The translations under genes and the position numbers were made by a program. Below the pieces are notes generated by a model. It searched no databases, had not been told where the DNA came from, and was given only the letters and a program-made list of their open reading frames with translations. A DNA stretch of 64,000 bases from Bacillota bacterium (GTDB lineage Bacteria > Bacillota > UBA4882 > UBA8346). This document shows, piece after piece, positions 42,848 through 51,551 of the stretch (positions are counted from its first letter, which is position 1; every line of letters begins with the position of its first letter). The stretch covers positions 46,560 through 110,559 of the forward strand of contig JAEVYU010000036.1 in assembly GCA_023392595.1 (NCBI GenBank). Reading direction: 5' to 3'.

Positions 42848-44602
42848 ATGGATAAAATCATTCGATTCCTGCGTAAATTTCAGATTAAAAGACGGCTGGC
42901 CTTTTTTCTGCTGCTGGGCTTGTTGGTTACCTCCAATTGCATCTTTATCGGTTCGAAACTGATAGCCCAGGCGTTAATCAAGAATTACTTATATCATTAC
43001 GTAGAGCTCACTCAAACGGAAACCGTTTCCAGTCTGGAAATGAACATCGATGAGGTCAATATGTTAGCGGTCAGGCTTACTGAGGATCGCTACATTTACC
43101 GTTTGTTTGACAACCGGCAACTGTCCCGCCCTGAGCGAGAACAGCGACTCCGACAGGAACTGGATAAACAGTTGATCCATAAAGATGTGGTAGGAGGCAT
43201 TTTTATTGTCACCAGTTCTCGCGAAATTTACAAATATACTACGAATGTTCCCAATTTACCTTTACCGGAAGAACAGTATGGAAGGGAAATGCAATCCAAT
43301 AAAATAACGGTATGGGGGCCGGTTGTAAAAGACCGGAATCATCATTCCTATATTGTGGTAGGGCGGAAATTCCGGAATTTCGTCACCGGAGAAACTATTG
43401 GCTCCCTGGTGATTTATATCCGGGAATCGGCCCTTTATGAGATTTACCGGAAAATTGTCCCCAGTTGGGGAGGGTATTCTTTTATTCTGGCCAATGATGA
43501 ATATATCATTTCTCATCCGGAGAAAAACAAAATCGGGAACATCATCTTCGATTCCACAGTCTTTCATTCCTCAAAAAATTTTGATTATAAAATCGTAACG
43601 TACAACCAAAAAAAGTCCATTATTGCAGTTCACCGGTTAACCAGCCGGCTGGAAAACCTAGGCGTCAATTGGAAGATCATTAGTGTTATGTCGGAGAAAA
43701 AACTATTTGGAATCATCTCGGAAATAAACAGTATTGTCTTAAATATCGAGATTATCATTTCAATGATTGCCATTTTTCTGGCGATGTATATATCTTTTAA
43801 TATCACCAGACCCCTGGCAAAGTTAAAAAACAAGCTGGACTTGATTGGGAAAGGAAAACCGAGTCTGTTATTTTCTGAAAAAGCCAATGATGAAATTGAA
43901 TTGTTGGAGCAAAGTTTCAACAATATGGTGTTACGAATCGAGGAACTGATCCAAAAAAATAACTTGGAAAAGGAAAAACAGCGGGAATTGGAATTAACCG
44001 CATTACAGGCTCAAATTAATCCGCATTTTGTCTATAATACCCTTGACGCCATCGCTTGGATTGCCAAGTTAAAGAAACAAGGAGATATTGAGAGGATGGT
44101 CATGGCGTTAGCCACTTTTTTCCGGATTAGTTTGCATAAAGGCGATAAATTGATCACCCTGGCGGAAGAGATTCAGCTGGTGGAAAGTTTCGTGAGTATT
44201 GAACAATTACGTTTTCCGGACAAGGTTGAGATCACTTATGATATACCCGAAGAAATTAAAAATTGTCTGATCCCAAAGATCATTTTGCAACCTTTAGTGG
44301 AAAACGCGATCAAACACGGAATTAGCTTGAAAGAGGGTCAAGGGCATATTCGAATCAGCGGTTACCGGGCCGGTGGCGATTTGAAATTGGAAGTTCAAGA
44401 TGATGGTGTGGGCTTTAGTCTTGATACCACCAATCGTAGAACGGTTAATAAGACGATTCAGCCAAGCGGGTATGGATTAAGAAATGTTGATGAGCGGATC
44501 AGGCTGGAATATGGGCCTGGTTACGGAGTTGATTTGAAGAGTGAAAGAACTAAGGGTACTATCGTAACCCTAACTTTAAAAGTCCGTAAACAGAGTAAAT
44601 GA
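42848..44602 (+). CDS. Sensor histidine kinase, YesM/LytS-like with HAMP
   Basis: The kinase has 584 residues: a transmembrane helix near 18-40, an extracytoplasmic Cache-like sensor to about 295, a second transmembrane helix (IEIIISMIAIFLAMYISFNI), a HAMP segment (ITRPLAKLKNKLDLIGKG), the His-kinase motif QAQINPHFVYNTLD with His393, and an ATPase domain with VENAIKHGI and the Gly-rich GYGLRNVDERI. It would phosphorylate the regulator upstream in response to an extracellular sugar or a liganded binding protein. Length and domain order are standard. Confidence 0.94.
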   Translation: MDKIIRFLRKFQIKRRLAFFLLLGLLVTSNCIFIGSKLIAQALIKNYLYHYVELTQTETVSSLEMNIDEVNMLAVRLTEDRYIYRLFDNRQLSRPEREQRLRQELDKQLIHKDVVGGIFIVTSSREIYKYTTNVPNLPLPEEQYGREMQSNKITVWGPVVKDRNHHSYIVVGRKFRNFVTGETIGSLVIYIRESALYEIYRKIVPSWGGYSFILANDEYIISHPEKNKIGNIIFDSTVFHSSKNFDYKIVTYNQKKSIIAVHRLTSRLENLGVNWKIISVMSEKKLFGIISEINSIVLNIEIIISMIAIFLAMYISFNITRPLAKLKNKLDLIGKGKPSLLFSEKANDEIELLEQSFNNMVLRIEELIQKNNLEKEKQRELELTALQAQINPHFVYNTLDAIAWIAKLKKQGDIERMVMALATFFRISLHKGDKLITLAEEIQLVESFVSIEQLRFPDKVEITYDIPEEIKNCLIPKIILQPLVENAIKHGISLKEGQGHIRISGYRAGGDLKLEVQDDGVGFSLDTTNRRTVNKTIQPSGYGLRNVDERIRLEYGPGYGVDLKSERTKGTIVTLTLKVRKQSK

Positions 44603-44687
44603 AGGGTTGCCAATTCACTGCCATGCGGATTCTCTATTTCTGACCCCTGGATTTATTCAAGGTAGGATGCTCATGGATCAGAGAAGA

Positions 44688-45695
44688 CTATATTTTAGTA
44701 AACTTCTGCATTTTGGAATATAGTTCGCCTAACGGCAAAGATATACTTCTGGCCATGGCACAACCCAAGTAAATGACTCCCGCGATTAAGAAAGCATTGA
44801 TCAATAACAGAAACAATGCTAGTTTATGAATCTGGCTTAAAATATTCGTCAAGGGTATGACTCTGATTACAAAATCCAATGAATGGGGTATCGGGTAGAA
44901 GATAATGATGTTTTGCCTGTTTTTCGTTATATAGGAATGGGTCTTTGCATTCAGTCTTTCCAGAATTTCTTTTTTTTCAGGGGTTGTTAATCGTTTACCG
45001 TGAGGTGTTCCCAAAATGCCCCGGCGGTTTGAATAAAGAAAAGTATTGGCATGAAATTTATCGCCGGGAAAATGGTCGTATAAAGAATCGATGGCAATAT
45101 CAGTCATAAGTAACCCGGTTAACGAACCCTCAGGGGTATATATTTTTTGTACAAAGGTAAAAACACCGCTATAGAGATGGAGATTCAAAGTGAGATCCGT
45201 AATCCAGTAATCCCGCTGGAATCTGTCGTACCAGAGGCTTTTTTCTGGGTTATGAATGAACTTCGCGATGACCGGGTCTTTTAAAATCTGTTTTAAGTCT
45301 GGAGTCGAGTTGGCTGTATTGTTGGAAGGATTGGAAGGATAAAAAATTCCGTTCATTCCATACAATGCGAGGCCGGTGATGTTTAAATTGGAAGCTTGAA
45401 TTGCATTGAGCTTTTCAATGGTTTTGAGAAATTCGACGCTGTTAACATGGGCTTGCCTTAAAGTATGGATAATTTCAGGATCGCTAGCCAGTAATTTGGA
45501 AGACTCGGTCGTCAACTCCAGAAACAAATCGAAATTGTTTTTTTGTTGCATGGCGGATTGGATAGCCAGTGGGATAAAACTATTTAAAATGTTTTTCCGG
45601 ATAATGACATAGGTGACGATACTGGATAAGATCATACAAAAAGAGATGGTTATAACGATGGTTAGGACTATCTTTTTTTCTATTTTTTGAAACAA
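44688..45695 (-). CDS. Orphan membrane sensor: Cache-like domain without a kinase domain
   Basis: This protein of 335 residues has a transmembrane helix at about 8-30, an extracytoplasmic sensor with Cache features (ASNLNITGLALYGMNG, LTGLLMTDIAID, FYPIPHSLDFVIRVIP), and a second helix around 290-312. It then ends a few residues into a HAMP-like segment (SISLPLGELYSKMQKF) with TAG. The architecture is the front half of a YesM-type kinase. No kinase remnant remains before the convergent yesM-type gene 85 bases away. The start is TTG 45695 with GGGG 5 bases ahead. It may be a truncated kinase or an accessory receptor. Confidence 0.75.
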   Translation of the reverse strand: MFQKIEKKIVLTIVITISFCMILSSIVTYVIIRKNILNSFIPLAIQSAMQQKNNFDLFLELTTESSKLLASDPEIIHTLRQAHVNSVEFLKTIEKLNAIQASNLNITGLALYGMNGIFYPSNPSNNTANSTPDLKQILKDPVIAKFIHNPEKSLWYDRFQRDYWITDLTLNLHLYSGVFTFVQKIYTPEGSLTGLLMTDIAIDSLYDHFPGDKFHANTFLYSNRRGILGTPHGKRLTTPEKKEILERLNAKTHSYITKNRQNIIIFYPIPHSLDFVIRVIPLTNILSQIHKLALFLLLINAFLIAGVIYLGCAMARSISLPLGELYSKMQKFTKI

Positions 45696-45883
45696 AACAT
45701 CCCCTTCTTTTGCCAGCCATGAGCTAAAGCTATTGTAACATAAAAGTCACTCTTATTTAATAAGCAGTTTAACAAACCATTTAGCAGTGTAGCAACCTTC
45801 TATTTTAAAAATATTCAAGTTATAATCAAATTATTGAGACAAAGGGCATGAATACTAGAAAAAATAAAAAAGGGGGAGTTAAA

Positions 45884-47260
45884 TTGTCAAAAAAGTTAAT
45901 CATTTTATTACTTTGCTTGGCAGTTGCCGTTTCTGTCTTTTCCATTAATTTTACTTCGGCTGCCAGTAAAAAGGTGACCCTTGTCGTAGGCAACTGGCCA
46001 AGAGAGAATGAACCTGCAAGGGTAGCCGCATTTAAGAAATACCAAAAAATTATGGCAGAAAAATATAAGGTGGAGGTCATTCCGGATTACTATCAATATG
46101 CTGTTAGTTCTTTCCTTCCGAAAGCAGCAGCCGGGACCTTGCCGACCCTTTATAACAGTTGGTTTACTGAAACTCAGAAGATTGCGGAAAACGGCTATGC
46201 CGCTGATATTACCGCCCCAATGAAGAAGGCCGGATGGGATAAGGCTCTCAATCCACAAGTATTGCCGCTTTTGTCTTACAATGGCAAGATTTATGCTGTC
46301 CCGAATTATGGTTATGTCCAAGGCCTCGAATGTAACGTTCAGCTTTTCAAAGCAGCCGGTTTGGTTGATGCGGGCGGCGTTCCCAAAGCTCCCAAGACTT
46401 ACGAAGAGCTGGCTGAAACCGCTAAAATTATCAAAGAAAAAACCGGAGCCGCCGGATTTGTTTTAGATACCAATAATAATACCGGTGGTTGGCATTTCAT
46501 GAACATTGCCTGGAGTTTCGGTACGGTCTTTGAAAAGAAAGTAGTCGGCAAATGGACTGCTTCTTTCAATAGTCCCGAAGGTGTAGCCGCTTTGCAGTAT
46601 GTCAAGGATTTAAAATGGAAATATAAGGTTTTACCGGAAACCACCTTGCTTGACTGGGCCAGTGGGCAACAAGTCTTAGCCACCAACCAAGGCGCGATGT
46701 TATTTTTCGCCGGTACGGAACACGACGGTTTTAATTTCCAGATTGATAATTACAAGATTAGCAAAGATAATATTGCTATGTTTAGCCTGCCCGCCGGGCC
46801 TAAAGGGAGATATTCTCTCATTGGGGGAGATACCTGGATGTTCGCTCCGAATGCAACCAGGGCACAAATTGAAGCCGGTTTAAAATGGGTAGAATTACTG
46901 GGAAAATCTCCGAAATTCACCGATGAAATTAAAGCAAATGAAATAGCCAATTTTAAAACGGACGTAGCCGGCAATCATGTAGTTGGTTGCAATTCTTTAC
47001 AAATTTGGACCGATAAGGCATCCATTAAAGCCCGGAATGAACTGCGCGCAAAATATGTCAATGTGAACTTGGCGCTTTTCAAAGACTATAACGAAAGCAA
47101 AAATACTTATCGGGCTGAAGAACCCGTTGCCTGTCAAGAACTTTATAAAGCCCTTGATAAAGTCATCCAAGCTGTCCTGACCGATGCTAACGCTGATCCG
47201 AAAGCATTGCTTGATAAAGCGGCGGCAGATTTTCAAAAGGATGTCCTTGATAAGCAATAA
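45884..47260 (+). CDS. Sugar ABC transporter solute-binding protein (family 1)
   Basis: This protein of 458 residues begins with a signal peptide (MSKKLIILLLCLAVAVSVFS ... SAASKK) and no lipobox. Markers of the family are LPTLYNSWFTETQKIAENGYA, WASGQQVLATNQGAMLFFAG and GGDTWMFAPNATRAQIEAGLKWV. The TTG at 45884 is preferred over ATG 45848 because AGGGGGAG stands 5 bases ahead and it places the positive charges directly before the hydrophobic core. With the two permeases it would feed the phosphorylases downstream, so an alpha-linked glucobiose or glucoside is the likely ligand. Confidence 0.9.
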   Translation: MSKKLIILLLCLAVAVSVFSINFTSAASKKVTLVVGNWPRENEPARVAAFKKYQKIMAEKYKVEVIPDYYQYAVSSFLPKAAAGTLPTLYNSWFTETQKIAENGYAADITAPMKKAGWDKALNPQVLPLLSYNGKIYAVPNYGYVQGLECNVQLFKAAGLVDAGGVPKAPKTYEELAETAKIIKEKTGAAGFVLDTNNNTGGWHFMNIAWSFGTVFEKKVVGKWTASFNSPEGVAALQYVKDLKWKYKVLPETTLLDWASGQQVLATNQGAMLFFAGTEHDGFNFQIDNYKISKDNIAMFSLPAGPKGRYSLIGGDTWMFAPNATRAQIEAGLKWVELLGKSPKFTDEIKANEIANFKTDVAGNHVVGCNSLQIWTDKASIKARNELRAKYVNVNLALFKDYNESKNTYRAEEPVACQELYKALDKVIQAVLTDANADPKALLDKAAADFQKDVLDKQ

Positions 47261-47282
47261 TTAACATCATCCATGAATATTT

Positions 47283-47320
47283 GATATGCAAATGGCGGCT
47301 TAAGCCGTCATTTGCATATC
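47283..47320 (+). terminator. Intercistronic hairpin after the binding-protein gene
   Basis: GATATGCAAATG pairs with CATTTGCATATC, extended inward by CGGC/GCCG around TTAA with one G/T mismatch: a 16-bp stem starting 22 bases after the stop. There is no T-run; an mRNA stabiliser is the likely role. Confidence 0.75.
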
Positions 47321-47349
47321 GGGAACAAAATAAAGAGAAGGTGGTTTCA

Positions 47350-48279
47350 TTGTCATCACCACAACTGCTGATAGGAAAGGAACCGAATCGTTTCGGGAGT
47401 AAAATCTTTAAAAATGACCTTATCGCCTGGCTTTTAATGTTGCCGAGTTTATTGATGTTTATATTTTTTACATGGCAGCCGCTGGTTTCCGGGATTATTC
47501 TATCGTTTTTTCAGACCAAAGGTTATAACATCGTAAAATTTATCGGTTTGGGAAATTACCGGGATGTATTGACCAATTCTTCATTTAACACGGCTCTGTT
47601 AAATTCCCTTTCCTACACTCTATGGTCGCTGGTCATCGGTTTTACCTTACCCATTATTGTGGCAATTTTACTGAATGAAGTCATTCATTTAAACGGATTT
47701 TTCAAATTTTCATTTTATTTTCCGAGTATGATTCCAGGAATGGCTACTTTTTTAATGTGGGCATTTATGTATAATCCGGCTAAATGGGGTGTTTTAAATA
47801 ATATTTTAACCAGTATCGCCTTACCGACCTTTGGTTGGTTAAATATACCCCAATATACGATCTTACTGATTGTAATCACCATGACATGGTCCGCTTTCGG
47901 AGGGACAGCGCTGATATATATGGCCAGTTTGCAGGGTATCAACCAAGAATTGTATGAAGCGGCTGCTTTGGACGGTGCAGGTTTTTTCCAAAAGATTCGC
48001 TATATAACATTGCCCAACATCAAGGGTGTAATTTTGCTGATGTTAATTATGCAAATTATTACGGTTTTCCAGGTTATGATTCAACCGCTTTCCATGACCG
48101 GCGGCGGGCCGAATGATGCATCTCTGTCCTTGATGTTGCAATCTTATTTATATGCTTTTAACTACATTAAGGCTGGTCCTTCCATGGCGGTTGGAGTGAT
48201 TACCTTTCTGATTTTAATCATTCCGACATTTGCATACTTTATTTTATCCAATAAAGACCAAGGAAGCGAGGGACAATAA
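47350..48279 (+). CDS. Sugar ABC transporter permease (MalF/UgpA type)
   Basis: A permease of 309 residues with six transmembrane spans, the EAA loop LYEAAALDGAGFFQKIRYI and TLPNIKGVILL. The TTG at 47350 is chosen because AAGGTGG lies 6 bases ahead; earlier in-frame codons fall within the hairpin. It ends in TAATG, sharing a base with the next permease gene. Confidence 0.91.
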   Translation: MSSPQLLIGKEPNRFGSKIFKNDLIAWLLMLPSLLMFIFFTWQPLVSGIILSFFQTKGYNIVKFIGLGNYRDVLTNSSFNTALLNSLSYTLWSLVIGFTLPIIVAILLNEVIHLNGFFKFSFYFPSMIPGMATFLMWAFMYNPAKWGVLNNILTSIALPTFGWLNIPQYTILLIVITMTWSAFGGTALIYMASLQGINQELYEAAALDGAGFFQKIRYITLPNIKGVILLMLIMQIITVFQVMIQPLSMTGGGPNDASLSLMLQSYLYAFNYIKAGPSMAVGVITFLILIIPTFAYFILSNKDQGSEGQ

Positions 48280-49187
48280 TGTCAAAATTTTCAACCAAAT
48301 CAAGCGGGTTGTTGACTGGTTTGGATTTTAAACGTCCCGGAAACAAAATATTATACTGGCTGATATTTTTGTTGATGTCCATTATCACAGTAATCTGCCT
48401 TTTCCCCCCGGTATGGCTTTTCGCCTCCAGTGTGAAAAACCTTCAGGAGTTATATTCGATGAATCCGACGCTATTCCCTAAAACATGGGAATTACAGAAA
48501 ATCATCGATGTTTGGAAGCAGTTGCATTTTATTACGTATTATTTGAACTCGTTGGAACTTGCTGCGGGCGACATCCTGTTTTCGCTGGTATTCAATTCAT
48601 TATTCGGTTTTGTTTTATCCCAGTTAAAACCCAAAGGAACTAACATTTTAATGGTTCTATTGCTTTGGACGCTTTTACTGCCCAATACCGTAAATATCGT
48701 CCCGGTTTATATGAATATCATCAATTTCCCGTTGTTGCATATTAATTTTTCCAATACGTTTTTTCCAATGTGGTTTATGTCCGGCGCCAATGCTTTTTTC
48801 ACCCTTATTTTCAAAGGCTTTTTTGATGGCATTCCCCGTTCTTATACGGAGGCGGCGATGTTGGACGGATGTTCGCCGCTTAAAATCTTTTTAAAAATTT
48901 TCCTGCCCCTCAGTAAACCGGTGATGTTTGTCATTACGATATTAACTTTAACAGCGTCGTGGTCCAACTTTTTTTGGCCGTATATGGTTCTGACAAATCA
49001 GGATCTTTACACAGTCATGATCCGGATATTTACCATGATTCCCAGCGGTAATTCCGGTAACGGAATGGCCGTAGACTGGCAGATGCTGGCTATTGTTTAT
49101 TCTATGATTCCACCCATTGTGGTTTTTCTGTTCCTTCAAAAATACATTATGCAGGGCGGTCTGACTTTAGGCGGGATTAAGGGATAG
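48279..49187 (+). CDS. Sugar ABC transporter permease (MalG/UgpE type)
   Basis: This 302-residue subunit has the EAA motif YTEAAMLDGCSPLKIFLKI followed by FLPLSKPVMFV, and the C-terminus QGGLTLGGIKG. It starts within the stop of the previous permease gene (one-base overlap). It completes the transporter whose cargo should be split by the GH65 enzymes encoded 50 bases further on. No ATPase gene is present here either. Confidence 0.92.
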   Translation: MSKFSTKSSGLLTGLDFKRPGNKILYWLIFLLMSIITVICLFPPVWLFASSVKNLQELYSMNPTLFPKTWELQKIIDVWKQLHFITYYLNSLELAAGDILFSLVFNSLFGFVLSQLKPKGTNILMVLLLWTLLLPNTVNIVPVYMNIINFPLLHINFSNTFFPMWFMSGANAFFTLIFKGFFDGIPRSYTEAAMLDGCSPLKIFLKIFLPLSKPVMFVITILTLTASWSNFFWPYMVLTNQDLYTVMIRIFTMIPSGNSGNGMAVDWQMLAIVYSMIPPIVVFLFLQKYIMQGGLTLGGIKG

Positions 49188-49238
49188 GAAAGCAATGGTC
49201 TACAACCATCAATCAGCAAAGCGTAAAGGAGTTTCAAG

Positions 49239-51536
49239 ATGGCCAAAGTAGGGGAACGTTACTTAGAGGTGGATCCATGGACGGTGGTGGAGAGTTCTTT
49301 CCGGCCTGAAATGGGCCGGGTGTCTGAATCGATTTTTTCACTGGCCAATGAATATATGGGAGTCCGCGGATATTTTGAAGAAGGCTATAGCGGCGATGGG
49401 CTACTGGGAAGTTATTTCAACGGATTTTATGAAGAAATCCCGGTTGTCCAGCCGGCTACATATAAAGGGATGATCACAAAATCCCGTTTTATGGTAAATA
49501 CCGTTGACTGGCTTTATACCAGGATTCAATTGGACGGTGAGACTCTTGATCTCGCCAAAAGCAAATACCTGAACTATCAGCGGATATTAGATTTCCGGAA
49601 CGGCACTTTGTACCGTGAATTGATTTGGCAAACCCAAAACGGCAAATCGCTTAAAGTAGCTTTTTGGCGTTTCTTAAGTATGGTTGAGCCCAATTTAGGG
49701 TGCCAGCGGATTACTTTGACTCCCCTGAATTTCTCCGGCCCGGTAAAAGTTCGTTTGGGCTTGGATTTAACGCCACTGCACGAAGGAATGGCCCGAAATT
49801 TTTGGAATTGTCCGCAAAAGCAACAAGTGGATAATATCATTGCAATCCTGGGGAAAACCAACTGCCTGGGGCATCAGCTTTTCTCAGCTTTTGCCGTAAA
49901 GCTTGACGGGGCTGCCAAGACCCAATTGGTTGAGGAAGAGAAATATATTGGATTGGATTTCTTCATCGAATTATCGGAAGGAAAGTCCATTGACGTTGAT
50001 AAGATTGTAACCAACTATGTAGATAAAAACCAGAATACGCAAGGCCCGGAAGTATGGGAAACAGGAATGAAATTAGCGCTTAAAAATCAAGCTCTCACGT
50101 TTAAGGCGGCTTTGGAACAGCATACTTCATATTGGTCTGATGTATGGAAGACTTCGGATATCACGATTGAAGGTGATACGGAGAATCAACAAGGTATTCG
50201 GTTTTGTATTTTTCAACTTTACCAAACTCTTCATGGCGCCGATTCCAACTCAAATATTGGAGCCAAGGGACTTACTGGCGAGGCTTACAATGGACATACC
50301 TTTTGGGATACCGAAACCTATTGTTTGCCTTTTTATATGTTCAACAATGTAAAAGCGGCCCGTAATCTGCTTGAGTTTCGTTACCGGACCTTGCACGAGG
50401 CCCAGGAAAGAGCCAAAGCCTTGGATTGTCAAGGGGCTTTTTATCCAATTGCCACGATTGACGGGAGTGAAAGTTGCGGTTTATGGCAACATGCCAGTTT
50501 GCAGCTGCAAGTTGGTTCAGCGGTGGCCTATGGGATTTGGCATTATACCAAGATTTGTAGTGACGATGATTTTCTTTATCACCAAGGAATCGAAATGCTG
50601 GTTGAGATCAGCCGCCTCTTTGCCAGTCGCGGACAGTGGGGCCAAAGGACCGGACAATTTGGCTTTTATGGAGTGATGGGACCTGATGAGTTTCAGCTCA
50701 TGGTGAATAATAATTGCTATTTAAATTTTATGGCCCAAAAAACCTTTGAGTTCGCACTGGAAACTTTGAAAACGATGGAAACATCTCATCCGGAGTTTTT
50801 GTCGGAGTTGCAAAAAAAGAATCATTTGGGAGCCGGTGAATTGGAAAACTGGCGTCAGATGAGTGCCAAAATGTATCTTCCTCAAGATCCAATCACGGGG
50901 GTTTATGAACAACATGATGGCTTTTTCGATATGCCTCATATTGACATTCAAGAAATTCCGGCAAATGATTTTCCATTATATCATAACTGGTCTTATGACC
51001 GGATTTATCGTTGGGACATGATTAAGCAACCTGACGTGCTGATGTTTATTTTCCTCTATAATCAGTCGTTTTCTCCGGATATCAAGCGGGCTAACTACGA
51101 ATATTATGAGCCCCGTTGTATCCACGAATCATCTTTATCACCCTCCATCCATTCGATACTGGCGATGGAGCTCAACAAAAACGAAGAAGCATACGACTTC
51201 TTCCAATTTGCAACCCGGATGGATTTGGACAATTATAACCGGAATACCCGGGAAGGTTTACATACGACTTCTATCGCGGCTGCCTGGATGAATATCGTTT
51301 ATGGATTTGGCGGAATGAAATCCGATGGCGGGAATCTGGTGTTTAAACCCGGTATCCCAAAGCAATGGCGTTCATACAGCTTCCGGGTGTCATTTCATCA
51401 GGCGGTTTTGTGGGTGAAGGTGGATCAAGAATGGGCCGAGTTTATCGTGCTCAACGGACCTGCAGTACCGGTGGAGATTTACGGAAGACTTTATACAATC
51501 GATTTTAATGGCATCAAGCTTGCAATACCGAATTGA
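49239..51536 (+). CDS. GH65 inverting glycoside phosphorylase
   Basis: The protein has 765 residues. An N-terminal beta-sandwich (FSLANEYMGVRGYFEEGYSG) leads to an (alpha/alpha)6 barrel with GHTFWDTETYCLPFYM (352-367), the general acid Glu484 in MGPDEFQ and the phosphate-site region IHESSLSPSIHS. GH65 enzymes split alpha-glucosides such as maltose, trehalose, kojibiose, nigerose or glucosylglycerol with phosphate to beta-glucose 1-phosphate. Which one cannot be told by eye; DEFQ in place of the more common DEYH sets it apart from its fused neighbour. It is cytoplasmic and co-transcribed with a transporter and the fused enzyme that would use its product. Confidence 0.92.
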   Translation: MAKVGERYLEVDPWTVVESSFRPEMGRVSESIFSLANEYMGVRGYFEEGYSGDGLLGSYFNGFYEEIPVVQPATYKGMITKSRFMVNTVDWLYTRIQLDGETLDLAKSKYLNYQRILDFRNGTLYRELIWQTQNGKSLKVAFWRFLSMVEPNLGCQRITLTPLNFSGPVKVRLGLDLTPLHEGMARNFWNCPQKQQVDNIIAILGKTNCLGHQLFSAFAVKLDGAAKTQLVEEEKYIGLDFFIELSEGKSIDVDKIVTNYVDKNQNTQGPEVWETGMKLALKNQALTFKAALEQHTSYWSDVWKTSDITIEGDTENQQGIRFCIFQLYQTLHGADSNSNIGAKGLTGEAYNGHTFWDTETYCLPFYMFNNVKAARNLLEFRYRTLHEAQERAKALDCQGAFYPIATIDGSESCGLWQHASLQLQVGSAVAYGIWHYTKICSDDDFLYHQGIEMLVEISRLFASRGQWGQRTGQFGFYGVMGPDEFQLMVNNNCYLNFMAQKTFEFALETLKTMETSHPEFLSELQKKNHLGAGELENWRQMSAKMYLPQDPITGVYEQHDGFFDMPHIDIQEIPANDFPLYHNWSYDRIYRWDMIKQPDVLMFIFLYNQSFSPDIKRANYEYYEPRCIHESSLSPSIHSILAMELNKNEEAYDFFQFATRMDLDNYNRNTREGLHTTSIAAAWMNIVYGFGGMKSDGGNLVFKPGIPKQWRSYSFRVSFHQAVLWVKVDQEWAEFIVLNGPAVPVEIYGRLYTIDFNGIKLAIPN

Positions 51537-51551
51537 AAAAGGAGAATGTTC

